Positions 32,176-47,100 of a stretch of DNA of 64,000 bases are shown piece by piece. The notes beneath the pieces were generated by a model. The model saw only the letters and a list, made by a program, of their open reading frames with translations. It made no database searches and was not told where the DNA came from. A program made the translations under genes and the position numbers. The stretch is from Agelas oroides. Its lineage: Eukaryota > Porifera > Demospongiae > Agelasida > Agelasidae. Where the stretch lies: the NCBI GenBank assembly GCA_949130485.1, contig OX422192.1, positions 4,906,085-4,970,084 of the forward strand, given 5' to 3'. The stretch's first letter is position 1; every line of letters starts with the position of its first letter.

Positions 32176-35100
32176 CTAAATAATTATGTGAAGTGATAGA
32201 GACAAATTCAGTGTAGTACATGTGATGCACTGCAATTCACATCTCCCCTCCTTTTATGAAAATATACTGGGGACCACACATGTAAATGAAGACACGTTGG
32301 TGTATCTGTACATAAAGCAAGAACACTGAGCTGTTAGGGATGCATTCAGAAATGAAGATTGCAGACTTATCACATGAGGGAAACGTTGCAAATGTGACCA
32401 GTCCCTTTCAGTGATTTTTCAAATGCTCAAACTACCCCTGATACCCCTAGGAATACTTTTATCCCTCCTTGCCTCCAGGTTAGGGAACTTTTTCAAAAGT
32501 ATGCATGCACAGCTCATAAACTGGAGCCAAGTTACACACATTTATGAAATTGGAGTGGGCTTACAATGCTAAATGATCAGCTTTCTAAAGTAACTATACA
32601 AATTTGCATGAAACTGTGTGAGGGCATCCAGGCTGGCTTTCAGGCTTTACAGCAGAGTGACAAACATTCTACGTAGCTACTCACTGTAGCTAGCTTTGCA
32701 CGCAAACCATCAAATCTTCACATTATGTTGTACCATGGTTGCACCCCAAGTGGAAAGAAAAGTCATATGTCTAGCCTTTTCTCTAGGACTTAAGAGGCAC
32801 TCATGATTAACTTTGATATGATAGTTGGAAGCAGCAGTGCTTCATGCAACTGTCCAGTAGTCTCATGGAAGAGCATCCATGGGAGGAACACCAAGTGTTC
32901 ATGTATTGTTCCATGAAAGAGCACCCACCTTCATTACAGTGCAACAAATACTGGTGGCAAGTCTCAATCATGATAGGTGGCCTACAGTTGTTTACCAGGT
33001 ATAACAGTAAAACATAATAATGTATACTCATCCATTATCCTAGCACCCTAGGCAGCACAAACACCTACTGATTGAACTCAATTGCATACTCAGAGCTTCT
33101 TCCTCGCTATGCTTCCAGCGATGTCACTCTGAACTGCAAAGAGCTAAAGAGGCAAGGTGCTCTGCGAGAGTGCTAGAGGATAGTTTACCTAATCTGACAG
33201 AGCCATTTACTACAAGCTGTGGGTGGTAAGGCAAAAAGCTGTCTATTGTTTAGCCTACTTGTGCTAAACTTATTCATACACTTCATCAAGCTAAATTAGA
33301 AAATGGTAAGAAGTATAGGGTGTGAGGAGAGTCTGGGTATGAGGCTGTGATACACTTCACCAATCTCTAGTATAGCCTCGTTCCCAGGCCGTTCCCGGCT
33401 CCAGTTTTGATCGCTTGCAGTATAAAAACGGAGGGGAAGGCCTGGGAGAAAGAGTCACGTGCGTGACGTCAGGTAGACGTGAGGGGGGGCGGTGCCCGAT
33501 CGTTGTAATTCACAAACTTTGCGTTGATCAGCCTCGAGTCTACCATACAATGAGCTGTATTGACGCTGTCTTTCGAATGTTACAGTCTCAAGTTCTTGGA
33601 CAAGATATTACAAGAAGGACCTCGAGATTCTTCGTCGGGCACCGCCCCCCCTCACGTCTACCCTCACGTCTACCTGACGTCACGCACGTGACTCTTTCTC
33701 CCAGGCCTTCCCCTCCGTTTTTATACTGCAAGCGATCAAAACTGGAGCCGGGAACGGCCTGGGAACGAGGCTATCTCTAGTACACCTTGTCTGTATTTAC
33801 ATTTCTACATGCAGTCTGTACACAGGGGAATGGGTTGGGGGAGCTACTTACCACTTTCCAATCAAATTAATTTAGCATATAGCTTATGGAAGCAACAGCT
33901 GTTGCTGATGGATAGCTATACTGAAATTATGGTTCAGGTGGGACAATAAATCATCTTATGTGTCTTTGTTGCCCCCCCAAAAGCACAAAATTAAGTCTCC
34001 ATACTTTCAGATGGTCACACTCATGAAATCCGACGTGCTGTATGGAGGCTGCTTTGAGCTGTCACAGTATATTTCTCCCTGCATCCCTTCTTTGTTATTC
34101 AATTACTGACTACATAACAAAGTTCATACTGATACCATGATTACTTGTTCTCTTTTCCCTTGATGTGCTAAATACTCTCTGAATGCATGCTTGTATGCAG
34201 GAATTCAGTGAAGTTAAATTTCATAAGTCTGTACATATAGACTCCACAAGACATCCTGTCCACTCTGTCATGTGACAAGCGGAACATCTGCCCACATTTA
34301 TATATGTGGACCCTCATTTATAAATGGGAGCCTTCATTTAATGTAGCCGGCCAGTTATTAAAATGGGAACCCTCATCTATAAATGGGAGCCTTCACTAAT
34401 TTTAATGTAGCCAGTTGTTTATTTAAATGGGAACCTCATTTATAAATAGGAGTCTTCATCTATTTAAATGGAATCCTCATTAATCAATGCAAGTAGAAAT
34501 TGAGGCATTTTTCTTAGTTTTGGTTCAAATGGCATCCCATATTGATACTACCAGCAGCAAACACTGGGATGAGAAGGCCTCATGTGCTTTTCTTGGAAAA
34601 CATGATCCCATCACAATAATTGATCTAATCTAGCAGCAGAATTCAGAATCCTGGGAGTTTTCATGAAACAAATTTTCAGCCAGTGTAGTTGGAAAGGGGG
34701 CTGTAAATGTTAGCTGAACAGCACCTGTAATCATCCAGCTGGCTAAAACTTGCTTTCAATACTTTGATCGGAAATTGTGGTTCCAGAACTATTGAATCTG
34801 AAAATAAAAACAACTTTTTTTTTGAAAATTTGATTTGTGGCTCATTTTGTGAATGTTTGTACCAGCAAAAATTACTAACTATTATTATGGTAAACAAAAA
34901 TGAATACACTGTTCAATTCATTTGTGTGGTGCCCACTCAAGCTTGCCTTGATTACATAGGCTAGCTACCAACTGTGATGGAAGCACTATTTCAACATACC
35001 TTTGGTATAAAAGTGAATCCCAAGACAACTGTAGTAAACACCATTAGCAGCCCAGAAAAGACAGCTGCATCTGCATTGATGAAGTCATTCAGTGTGACTG

Positions 35101-38100
35101 CACCAATAAGTATTCCCGTTGTGACCACTGGAGTGATATAGATGATTAACGCAATTGTCTTGTGGTTATTACCCATCACTTTCATTTTTCTAATAGGGGG
35201 TGCCAGGAACAAAGATACAAATTGTGTAAGGAGGACATATGCAAATGCAGAGATGCTCCATATATGGCTATTCCTGCCATAACACATTAGCACATAATAC
35301 TCCACAAGAACTTGATCTACCTACATGTGTGGGAGAGAGAAGAGAGCAAAACATTTACATGACTTGTATCATAAATCAAACAAGAATTCTGAAGTAACTA
35401 TATACAATCATAGGATCAGTCATACAAATACAACTACAACTATCTCTCTGACATACATGATGGGGTTCGCTTTAGAATGTAAGTTTGTTCATGACATACG
35501 TTTCTTGTAGTTGGGGATTCTTGGTCTGCAATGGGATGTGCAACATACATGTCTGCAACCTCCATGCAGATCAGAATTAATGTTGACATGGCAACAAGGA
35601 CCACCAGTACAAGCTGCCACTGTCTGATGGCCTGGAGGTGTATGGATGGAAGGAGGGAGGGTGTAAGTGTGTGTAGTTGTGGAAGGGAAGGAGTGAGGTG
35701 CATGTTGGTGGAAGGGGCTATTATGGTATGTGTAAAGTGGTGGATGGTGTGTGCAACGTGGAAGAGGTAGGGATGATAGAAAGTGAGTATGGAGAAATAT
35801 GAGACTGTGTGATATGAAATGTGAGGAGTAGTAGACTGAATCCATAGGTTGGGGAGAAGGTAGTGCAGAGTTGTTCATTGAAAAAGTGAAATTGAGATCC
35901 AGCTCAGTAGCATAGCCAAGATCTCGGAGTTGCCCAGACATGGCAATTTGTGCAGGCCATGCCCTTCAGCATGGCTTCATTGTGAGGACTCCAGGACGCA
36001 GCAAAAAGTTACGGGTATGTACTGTCCCAGACCGTATTTTTCACACTAGGAGTGTGGTAGGTTTGTCGAGTTTGGTTGACAAGGGTGCCACTAGGAGCGT
36101 TGTGTCGAAGTTCGACATTATCGTGATTCTACTTACAGCCTGCACCATGTGATATTGCCCGGTTGTAGACTGCACCTCAGCAAGAGGCGCGTACAATCTG
36201 GACTTGATTGCCCAGGCCCAGAGCCAAGTCCCCCGGGCACGTGCCCGGGCCGGCCCAGGTCTGGCTACGCCACTGATTCAGTTATGGTTTGAGCCTGCAT
36301 CTACTGAATGCACTCGGACCACCATCCTCAAGGACGTACGCGCGTAACGCCTTCCACTTACATCTATACATCCTTCGTTAGCGACTTGGTACTTGCGAAG
36401 TGGTAGCTGTTAGCAAAACGCCTAGGCAAGCTTTACTATTCGAGCGCTTGCTGTATTGGCCGGGGGTTCACTAAGTTCACCCAACTCCATGTGGTGACAT
36501 CACAATTTGTAATGTTTATTCCTTGCGCATTGCGTGCGCGGATCGAAAGATGGAACTGGATCCAGACATGTTAATTGGACCCGAAGAAGCTCAGTATAAA
36601 GTCCCTTGTGAGGTAAACTTTCACTTACAGCTTGCTATAGTTTTACGGGTCGTAGTTTTATACTTACAGTAACTCTGTGAACTAAATTCAGCATAATTTC
36701 TGGACCTGACGAGCTTCAGTACTTTTCTCATGCCTTTTTTGTAGCTTGTGAGTGCAACAGCTAGCTCAGTAACATGCTGTGTGACTTACTAGCCTAGTCT
36801 TTCACGCTCAGGTCTAGCTTCACCAGTCTATACTAGTGATCATGAGCCATGTGCAGATTTTTTATAGTAAGTTCTAGTTTGCATGTGATGACCTAAATGT
36901 TTACTGCAATCTGAGTACAAGAACAAATTTTGTGTGAGTATCTTGGGGCACGGTTTCACTGGACCGCATTATTTAAGACACTAAAAACTTGTCCCTCAGC
37001 AAGTCATGCAAAACAGTTGCTGGAAGGCATGCAGCAAAACAAAACACCAGAAAAAATCACAGTCTGTATTGTGTCCAAAGATGTGCAACATTTTAACAAG
37101 AATACCGAACTCTAGCATACATACACTATTTTCAGAGAAAACTGCTCTTGCAAACTGAATCATGCACAGTGCAATCTGTTGAAGTGTACTCCCAAAGTAG
37201 TCTCATTGCCTACTTTCACAAATGTCTCATGTTCTGAGTGACAATTCTTGTCAAATGTAATGGTTGCTTACTACACAAAGAATGTCATAATTGCATTTAA
37301 AATCTTGATCTCAAAATGCCGACAGTTTAGTGCTGAAGAACATTTACATCTTCTTTAATTTTACCTTGCTCCTCCCTATCACAAAAGCCTCTCTGCCCCC
37401 AGTTTCCATGACAATGTTCTCGTTTGGGGTATAGTGTGTGTCAAATTTGCTCCACAGACGTTTAAACTAGCATAAGCCTTAGCCTCATTCCCAGCCTCCC
37501 CCGTTTTTACCTTCCGTTTGCATTCACCATAATACACGGTAGCGGAAGACCAGCGTTCACAATAATACACGGGAGCAGAAGACCAGCGGAAGACCAGCGT
37601 TCACAATAATACACGGGAGCGGAAGACCAGCTGGTCTTCCGCTCCCGTGCATTATTGTGAACGCTGGTCTTCCGCTACCGTGTATTATTGTGAATGCAAA
37701 TGGAAGGTAAAAATGGGGAAGGCCTGGGAACGAGGCTACATAAGCCTGATGCCAAGACACTTATCCTGGTTTCTATCCAACTTTAATATGCTGCTTGCAG
37801 TTTCTGCTCTGGAAACAGCAAGCAACCAACGATGGGTACATGACTACATGGCCTAACTCATTTCCGGGCTCCACTAATAAGCTTGCAATAAATCAAGTGA
37901 GGATACACTGAGAGTCTGGGAAGGAGGCTACACTTTGTCATAGCAACCTGCAAAAACATGAGGAATCCTGTCTAACTGGCACCTTAGTCTTACAAGGGGT
38001 AGTCACTTATATGACCCATGTAGAAGCATAATTTTGCGACCGGGATCAAAAATGAATCAAGTGATCAAAGCCCTTTTTGGGGGCTGATCAAGGTGACCTC

Positions 38101-41100
38101 TGAACTGCTCAAATCAATGGATCAAGAACACAGAAGGGCCCAAGCAATTAAGCACACTTTTTGCGAATCAAAAACCTTGATCCCAGTCGCAAACGCTTGA
38201 ACACACGGCATGTGACTACCCCTTGGTCTTAGTAGGAAAGTCTTAGTCTTAGTCTTAGTAGGTAACAGGTTAGCTCACAAGCTAAGGACGAACATGATCA
38301 CAGTATTCAATATTAAAATACTGACTGAACCTGTTGGGGGTTTTTACACGAGTCCAGTATTAGCTACATAATTTTCTTGCTATAAAATTAAGTTGCACAA
38401 TCTCTTTGAATACAATACAGACTACCTGATGTCTTGTTCAACTGGTGTTTTGTTGCTGCATGCCCTCCAGCAACTCAAACTCGACTCGAGGATCTAGGCT
38501 TCGCAGAGAGGTGTGGCTTGTGAGACTATGTGCTTCATGCCTGGATCCAGTTCCATGGCGCTCTGCGCGCGCAATGCGCACATTACAGTTTATGACGTCA
38601 CCACATGGAGTTGGGTGAACTTAGTGAACCCCTATTGGCCGCATGTTGCGTGGGCACGTTGCCATCATTACGAAATGGAGTCCACATTACGTAATTACGT
38701 ACTAACCGAGTCTACCATTTCCGGTCCGTGACGTAGTATTGCTCCCAGGCCTTCTCCCGATTTTTCTCCACGGCTGCGAGATTAAATCTGGGAGTGGCCT
38801 GGGAACGAGGCTAGCGCTAGCATGCTACCAGTTATCTTTCTTATAAATTGGCGAACTCACGTCTTTGTTCAAGTACCTGGCGAGAAAGCTCTTGTTATGA
38901 AAATGGCGTCCTTTTGAGTCAAGCTGTAGCAAGGGTTTTTTCTTGACGTTACTGATTCCTGTATAAAGGATATTAACCAGAGATGTTGAGAACGAGGGGT
39001 TGTTGCCGCTGCAACCGGGGTGGTCGCTGCAGAAACTGCTCCTGTCGAAAGAACGGTAGCCAGTGCTCGAGCTGTCTGCCAGGACGGCTTGGTAGGTGCA
39101 AAAACCAGGGGGTCACTGTCAATATAGGGATGAATATAGACGGCAATGATCATACCGCTCATACCACCACTCTCACCTTGCATAGCTTGGATAGCGTGGA
39201 CGACAACAGCACTGGAATTGTCAAAGTTGTGAGTAGAGACAGGGTGGTAAATGGGAGGCAGATCGACCTAGACCCCACTCACATTGACGGCTCCACAGCC
39301 CTGTCCCACGATCATATTTCCACTCACTGTGTGAATGGTAGTGATGGAAATCATGGTGCATCTGTCCTGAGGCATGTGGTGTGTGAGCTTCCACCTTATG
39401 AAGAAGCTGCTGCTCCAAATTTTCAACGGGGCGAAATTGATGCTGAGACCTTCTCCCACTCAATTGAATGCTGCTACGCGGAGGTTGTGCACTGGAAAAG
39501 GAATCTTTTCAAAATACCATCAGGAAAAGCTGGCAAGGCATTTGTGAGGGAACTATCTCGATTATTCCATGCTTTTGGTGATTCCTCAGCCATGGAGTGT
39601 GTTGCCCTGAAAGCTGCAATGGTTTTGCCAGCTCTTCTTCTCCAAAGGCCTCATGTCAAATCAAAAGCCAAAGACCATTCCACCCACTTGGAACGCGGAT
39701 TAAAACTATGGGAAAAGGGGGACATCAACTCACTGGTGATTGAAGCTCGTACCATCCAGCGCCAACGGGAAAAGCGAACCACAATGACAAATGAAGCAAA
39801 ATCAGAAGGCCAAATGGCTCGCACTTTCTCTAAACTGATGATGGAGGGAAAGGTGAAAGCCGCACTTAGGATCCTAGCACAAGACGGCAATGGTGGTATG
39901 CTCCCCTTGAATAATGAAGTGCTTGAAGCCCTTAGGGAGAAACATCCAGCAAGGAAACCAGCAGTACCATCAGCATTAATCACGTCCGATTCTCGCAGTC
40001 AAGAACCATCACACTTCATCCTATATGATCAACTTGATGGCCAGCTGATACGCAAAACTGCACTGAAGACAGATGGGGCAGCTGGCCCCTCAGGCCTTGA
40101 TGCAGCAGGATGGAAACGTCTCTGCACATCCTTCCAGTATGCCTCCACAGATCTCTGTGATGCCATGGCTTCCACAGCAAGGAGACTCTGCTGCTCCTTC
40201 ATAGATCCAAAGAGCCTCTCTGCATTCGTTGCTTGTCGACTTGTAGCCTTGGATAAACGCCCTGGGGTGAGGCCTATCGGCATAGGAGAAACAGCAAGAC
40301 GTATAATTGGGAAGGCAATCCTGACCACTATCAGAGATGACATCCAGGAAGCTGCTGGCCCACTTCAGCTATGTGCTGGACAAGAAGCTGGATGTGAGGC
40401 AGCAGTGCACGCCATGCATCAGATGTTCGAGTCTCCAGACGTTGAAGCAGCAATCCTGGTCGATGCCTCAAATGCATTTAACACCCTCAACAGAGAAAAT
40501 GCACTGAGGAACATCCAGTATCTTTGCCCCCCCCCTTTCAACTGTACTGATTAATACCTACCGCGAAGATGTACAGCTGTTCATTGATGGAGAAACAATG
40601 ATTTCTGAAGAAGGGACAACGCAGGGACATCCCCTAGCCATGGCCATGTATGCCATAGGTATCCTTCCACTAATCCAGAGTTTATCAAATGAAAATACTA
40701 AACAAGTGTGGTATGCGGATGATTCAGCAGCCTGTGGAGACCTGACAAACCTTAGATTCTGGTGGGACCATCTTGCCAAAGTTGGACCTAACTATGGATA
40801 TCAACCAAATGCATCAAAAACATGGTTGGTAGTGAAAGAGGGCAAATTTGACGACGCCATATCCGCTTTTGAGGGGACTGGGGTAAACATCACTCTGGAA
40901 GGGAAGTGGCATTTGGGAGGAGCTCTGGGCACTAGATCTTTCATTGAAAGCTATGTCCAGAAGTTGGTTTCAGAATGGGTCAGAGAGTTGGAGCGACTGT
41001 CCTCTTTTGCCGTCAGCCAGCCTCATGCCGCTTACGCTGCATTCACGCATGGCTTCACAAGCAAGTGGACCTTCCTTGTCAGAACCACCCCTGATATTGG

Positions 41101-44100
41101 CACCCTATTGAAACCGTTAGAGGACACGATAAGGCTCAAATTCCTGCCTGCTCTTACCGGCCAAAATGCTCCAAACAACACAGAACGAGATCTCTTGGCC
41201 CTGCCTGCACGCCTGGGTGGCATTGGCATCATCGACCCAACTCAACTGACAGCATCACACTATACCACCTCAAGGAATGTTTCAGCCCCACTGGTATCTC
41301 TCATCCTACAGCAATCCACCTCCTACCCAGCCTACTGCAAAGAGTTGCAGAGGAAAGCCAAATCGGATGCCTACCAGGCCAAGAGACAACATGAAACAAC
41401 ATGCGCCAATGACTTGTTTAACAAGATTCCTCACAATCAGCAGAGAGCTCTGGAGGCTTCTAAAGAGAAGGGCGCATCAAGCTGGCTCTCATCCCTCCCT
41501 ATTGCAGAACATGGCTTTGCTCTACATAAAGGAGCTTTTAGAGATGCTCTCTGTCTCAGGTATGGGTGGCGACCACCACACCTGCCATCAAACTGTGTCT
41601 GTGGCAAGCAATACACCATTGAACATGCCCTGAGCTGTGCCTGTGGTGGTCTTCCTTCAATTAGGCACAATGAACTTAGGGACATAACAGCACAACTCCT
41701 TACTGAAACATGCCATGGTGTTGGAATCGAACCACTCCTACAGCCACTAGAGGATGAACAGCTCAGGCACAGAACAGCTAACAGAGAGGATGGTGCTCGT
41801 CTTGACATTGTAGCAGAGAACTTCTGGGGACGCGACCGACAAAATGCAATACGCACCGAGTCACCGCGGCACCACTCTGGTTCAATGCTACAGAAGAAAT
41901 GAGCAAGAAAAGAAGCGTGCATATGAGGAGAGAGTGAGAGAAGTAGAGCATGGCTCCTTTTCACCACTAATATTTTCAACGTCCGGAGGGATGGGCCCAA
42001 TTGCAACTGTGGTCTACAAACGGATTGCCACCCTCATCGCAGAGAAACGCGACCAGCCTTACAGCAGAGCACTATTTTGGATTCGCTGCAAACTCAGCTT
42101 CTCACTACTGCGCTCTGCCATTATGTGCATCAGGGGATCAAGGTCCTCATACCATCACCCAGCTGGTATGATTGGGGAAGCTATTGACCTCACCTGCTCA
42201 GAGGGCAGAATCGTGTCTTCACAATAGGGAACAGACATTTAGAACTACCTGTTCACCACAACCATTGTAATCTTCGTTGTTTTGTTTTTCATTTTCTTAC
42301 ATCATTTATATGTATACTTTGACTCTGGTATTTCCGCATTGTTAATTAACAAAATAAAAACAAAAAAACCTTGAGCGAGAGGACGGCAACGATCCCTGAT
42401 ATACGCGTACGCAATGTTTATGATGACGTAATGCGCTGCGAGACGCCAACACCAAATTTAAATTTCGCCAATATTTTCTTTCGCTTGGTTTGGGCAAAAC
42501 CTCCAAATTTAAAGACCGCCAATATTTCCGGTTATACGGTAAGTGATTAGTATCTACTTCACTCTTACCTTTTTCCTGCCAAAGTGATAGTAGAAAATGT
42601 AAGCCATGACCATGATGGTCCCGAAACACAGGGAGTAGCCAGTGAGCTGAGTCCAGGCTCGTATCTGACATAGGTGGGATTATGGGCAAGTATGAACAAT
42701 CAGAGAAACTATCTTCCTTTTACCTAAATGCCCACACCCTTCCATACTAATTTTCTAGGTCAACTCATTTAGTTTTGTCAAAAAACTCGTGAACAAGCTG
42801 TCAAAGAATGGCTTTGTTAGTCGTAATTTACCAAGAATGCTACTCAAAATTACATGTAGTGGCTAGATTTCGAGTGGTACTGGAAAAATACCACTAGATT
42901 CTTGTGCTAAGAGACTAGATACCAAAAACGGTGAGTTTTAAGGGCAAGCAGATATTTGACACAAAAGAGTTCATATGGAGGGTTTGTTTTGGGTAGTGTG
43001 GATTTTAACTTGCTAGAGCTGTTATGACCTAAAGAGCATTATACATAGCCTGGTGTTTGGATCTCTATAGGTTAATGAAGTGCTACAATGCCTGCATGTT
43101 ATAAATTTGAGATTCAAGTGCATTTATTGAATTCTGATTAAATCATTCTAACCTTGTGCCAGAGTGCAGTTATTAGGACAGTTACCCACACCACCATTTA
43201 ACTTCCACTTTGAACTTGTATGGTATCATGCAACAAAAAAATTTAGAAATGGCAAGCTACAAAGTGGACTGGACTTTATAGGCATACATATTAATATTAT
43301 GCACAACAACTCATGCACTACCTAGAGAGAAAGAATTGGCAATTTGTGGGGAAAGTGTGTTTCTGTAACACAGATAGGCAGATTTACAACTCAGGCAAAT
43401 GGTATTCCTGACTGACTCAGCATTACAAGACAGAGAACTTATAGCTCAAAGATAAGACACAGTGTGAGATATCAAAAGTGGAATCAACTAACAATCATCA
43501 TTCTTGCTGGTGAAAATTCACTATTGAGCTAGTCTTCATTGTATTGATGCAGTCTCCCACTCGTTGCTTGATCAACTATTGGCAGTTGGAGAGGATTAGT
43601 CCATCACCAACAGGGTGTGCTATACATGTTTGCGGGACTAACAGAAAATGTGCTTGCTTGTGTTTTTAATCATATTCATTTTTGTTGGCCTAACATGGCA
43701 TGTGCCCTAATGCGGCCACTATATACTACATTGGGTTATACTAGGTAGCAGTTGACTGTACACTTGTACCCAGGTTATCAACACTGGAAGGAGAAAGCTG
43801 CTGCACACTGGGAAAGGGTTGTCAATTCGGTGCAATATATCATTAGTCCATCTACATACATACATACACACACACACAGACAAGTGACTCACATGGCAGT
43901 AGATGGTTTGGTTGGTTTCAACAGTAGTGGGGATGACATAAAAATAGACAGTAGTATACAATAAAGTGGCTCCAATGACCATCAGGTAGTAGAGGTTAGG
44001 GCCCATGAAACGAATAAGCCTTGAGAAGAACATAAATATTAAAGCATCATTCATATTAGACTGGCAGCAATATCAAAATGAGATGGATGGTATTGGAGTG

Positions 44101-47100
44101 ATAACGGTATCAGAACAAGAAAATTTTATTTTCTGGCAGATGGAATATAAAAATTAAAATAGTATTGTTCAAATAAGGGCATACAAAGTTAATAACAGAT
44201 TTCTGTTCCAATGAGATTAACAAGAGTGCACGCAGCACATGACATTTTATTCTCTTTGTATATATGGAACCAAGCAGGGCCGCCGGAAGCAATCTATGGA
44301 AGGTCAGGCCCAGCTTGATATCAGTGGTGAAGCCGCCAATAATTTTGGACCTAGCTATTTTTAGCAGTCTGGAGGCACTGTCATTGCACTTTAGCTTCAA
44401 ACTGGGAGTTACCATTCAGATTACTTTGCTCTCTTCTACGGGATGGCAAAAAACAACATCCTTTTCTTCGTCGTATTGCAACCAAGGCCACGACTTATAC
44501 CACGTAGGTTGAAAAGACCTTAGGGCTATCGTCTTCTGGCCAAACATTCTTATTGGGAAAGGAACGACACCGGCTGGTGAGGTTTTCCAGGTAGGTATGG
44601 ATGTTTAGCCATACTGAACAAGTCTCATGTGTGCGCACTTCGACTGAGAATGGTCTGGCCATGGCCGGACCAGCCGGACCGGTTCCGGTGCCTATGCCAA
44701 GGTTGGCGAATTTGACAACTCTAAGATGGTATTTTGATTAAAAACAAACATCAGCTGCTGCACTTCACATAGAAAGAAAGAGTGGGATTGCTATAGCTCC
44801 TTCCTTCATCCTCTCACAGGATAAGCACCAAAATACTTCCAAATTCCAATGCATTGCTTACTGCCAGGCTTGTTGAAAGTCTCCCTTTCTCAATGTCCCC
44901 CATCCTTGCACGTGAGCAGTATGTCACAGAAAGGTGCGTCTAGTGTTGATGAATGCCCTTCATGTCAGTGACCTTCACTTTTTTATCTAGCCCCTCAAAC
45001 ACTGTTCTCAAGCCACAATTTGCATCTATTCTACCACTACGATTTTTCAGTCCCACAGTATACCTGGACACAGTGCAGTACCTGAACAGACAAGAGTTTT
45101 GGCATGACAGCTATTGCCAGGTAGCAAATGGTCATGCCAGCATCAGTTCATGCAGCAGGAGTACAAAGGGTATGGGTGGATACTTTGTAGGGCCTAATTG
45201 GGGCTCGCTGCGCTCGCCCCACATTTGTGGTGAAAATGAAAATTGTCCATATACGTACATATATCATGTTCACGATTCATTGGGAAACCGAGGACAGAAA
45301 GGCCGAGGCACAAAAACCAACACGACAGGGATCATCACGCTGCAAATTAAGTGCTCAACAAAGGGAGACCCCAGTGCAGCTGATGAGGTCTGGTATTGGC
45401 TGAAATGCGTCATGCGCAGTGGATGACTTTTCATGACATCTGGGCGTTTAGATGTGGTTCATTGATTGTTAAAAACATGCTGTGAGATGGAAGTGTTAAT
45501 TGTGCAAGGTATACTGGTACGTAACACGGAACCACTTGCTCAGGCAAGCGGGGCAAGAACAGAAATCATATGGAGAAATTTTGGGTAGTTTGGACATTGG
45601 AAGTTTTAGGTAGTTTGGACATCTGGAAATTTTGGGTAATTTTGGACATTGTTGTAATTGGTACTAATTGCTGTAAATGTCATTAACACCACCTTACATC
45701 AATAGACTTGTAAGAAAAACAATTTACACCTGCCTTACTCCCATGTAGCTACAGGAGGCTTAGAGTTCAAACTCAATTCTAAATATCCTCTGAACCTATG
45801 TCAACTGCATTTAGAAAGCTTCAAGTTCTACCCAAGTTCTGAAATGACAAAAATTTTCTTTGATGTTCTCTAAGTGTGATTGCACCTATACCCAGGGTAA
45901 AAAGGTGCTAGTCACAGTGAATATCCTCAACTTTCTCCATATGGGAAATAGAAACGAAATTTGCAAGAACGAGAAATTCACTAAACAGCCAGTGAATGTG
46001 CTTTGTTGCAATTTGCACGTATATGCATGAAAAGGTAGCTACATGCTTCCCACAAGCTTTTGGCTGTCTAGTCACTGAAGTGAACTTGTGCATCATTGTA
46101 GGAAGCTGACCATTAGATTTTACCACAATGGCGTAGCTTTTTGGCGAGGTGAGCTTATACAGCATCTCCTAACTTACTAAGTTGCTGACCTGGTCCAGCT
46201 GCCAAACCATGCATAAAGAAGCCAGTCACCCAGAAGCTTCAACAATTTTCTGCGTCGTTTGCCTTTTTGGATAGTTACTAGTTATGTAACATCACATACA
46301 TCCAGTAGCTTAGTAGGCCTGGAAACAAGACCATACATTATTTATTTTGTGCTGTTGTTTTCTTCTTCATGCTTGGGAAGGAACCTTATATTTAATGGCC
46401 TATACATTGAACTGTAGGCCCTTGTGGTAAATTGGAGTGAGCCTAAGCAAACTCCAATCTATATTTAGTCTTCCTATTGGGTTAATGTTAAACTACACAT
46501 GTGCTTGACCTGTAGTGGACAAATGTGAGGTCAGGATAAGAGCTATTACTCAAGGACTGCTAGCTGGGGATGGAGATATACTAGACTAGGCAAATTTTCA
46601 ACTTAGCTTCTTCTTATGCAGTATTTAAATGAGATGGTATTAGAATGAAGATGGTCTTACTGTAATGCAAATGCGACCATGGAACAGAACAAGAGATGTT
46701 GTGTTTACTCACATTCTGTTTCTGAAAATGATAATGAATAACAGGCAAAGTATGGCAAAGAGAATGCCTGCACTGGCCAGAATGGTGTAGGTGATAAAGA
46801 GAATCTGATTGATCTGCCTGAACATCTGCAATGGGGTACCATCGAGGGGGATGCCACCTGGAGGGGGTGTTGGTACACTGGTGATGCAACAATTGACAGA
46901 CTACTTCTGAAATTAATACAATAGATTTTGTGACTGTAGGGCCATCATAAGTGGGGCGGCACAGGGCTCTCCATTTTTTTTGCTTCAACTCAGCAACTGC
47001 CAACATCAATTTGTGACAAAACCACATGCACCAACTGTCTTCCTTTAACTTTTCCAAGCATGAGTATTGTTTAGCAGGATGCTTATATTATACAAGCTTC

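Larger units (their letters stand above)
32176..34999 (-). other. Receptor intron 15, 2.8 kb
   Basis: Contains the 401-bp foldback at 33373, a lone arm copy at 34040-34250 and a tandem repeat at 34290-34495. A 45-bp segment near 33320 (GAGAGTCTGGGTATGAGGCT) is a copy of one near 22840. Nothing coding was seen. Confidence 0.6.
36450..38660. mobile_element. Degenerate 2.2-kb inverted-repeat element hosting nested insertions
   Basis: Segments GGGTTCACTAAGTTCACC, CCATGTGGTGACATCA and GTTGCTGGAAGGCATGCAG near 36463-37040 recur inverted at about 38440-38650. The two younger elements 37480-37738 and 37993-38225 sit inside. Termini are unclear and no transposase is visible. Confidence 0.5.
38983..42368 (+). 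mobile_element. Non-LTR retrotransposon (LINE, restriction-like-endonuclease type), defective
   Basis: One reverse-transcriptase polyprotein, now in three overlapping frames (38983-40554, 40598-41902, 41844-42227), followed by an untranslated region and an A-rich tail (42349-42368). Order of parts: N-terminal Cys cluster, polymerase with motif A (ILVDASNAFNTLN), motif B (EGTTQGHPLAMAMY) and motif C (YADDSA), then a zinc-knuckle-like CVCGKQYTIEHALSC, then the nuclease segment ARLDIVAENFWG. A CCHC knuckle followed by a nuclease behind the polymerase is the layout of R2/NeSL/Hero-like LINEs. The frame changes at a C-run near 40530 and again near 41850-41890, where several residues of the nuclease appear lost. 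It lies antisense in receptor intron 13. The 5' end and target duplication could not be fixed. Confidence 0.85.
35632..42568 (-). other. Receptor intron 13, 6.9 kb, with an antisense LINE and several DNA elements
   Basis: It contains the inverted-repeat region 36450-38660 with two nested elements, the foldback at 38734 and the 3.4-kb LINE. Copies of hAT-like ends (GGCTACGCCACTG near 36260) are also present. The part 35632-36450 otherwise shows a T/C- and GGAAGG-rich stretch and no coding sequence. Confidence 0.6.
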
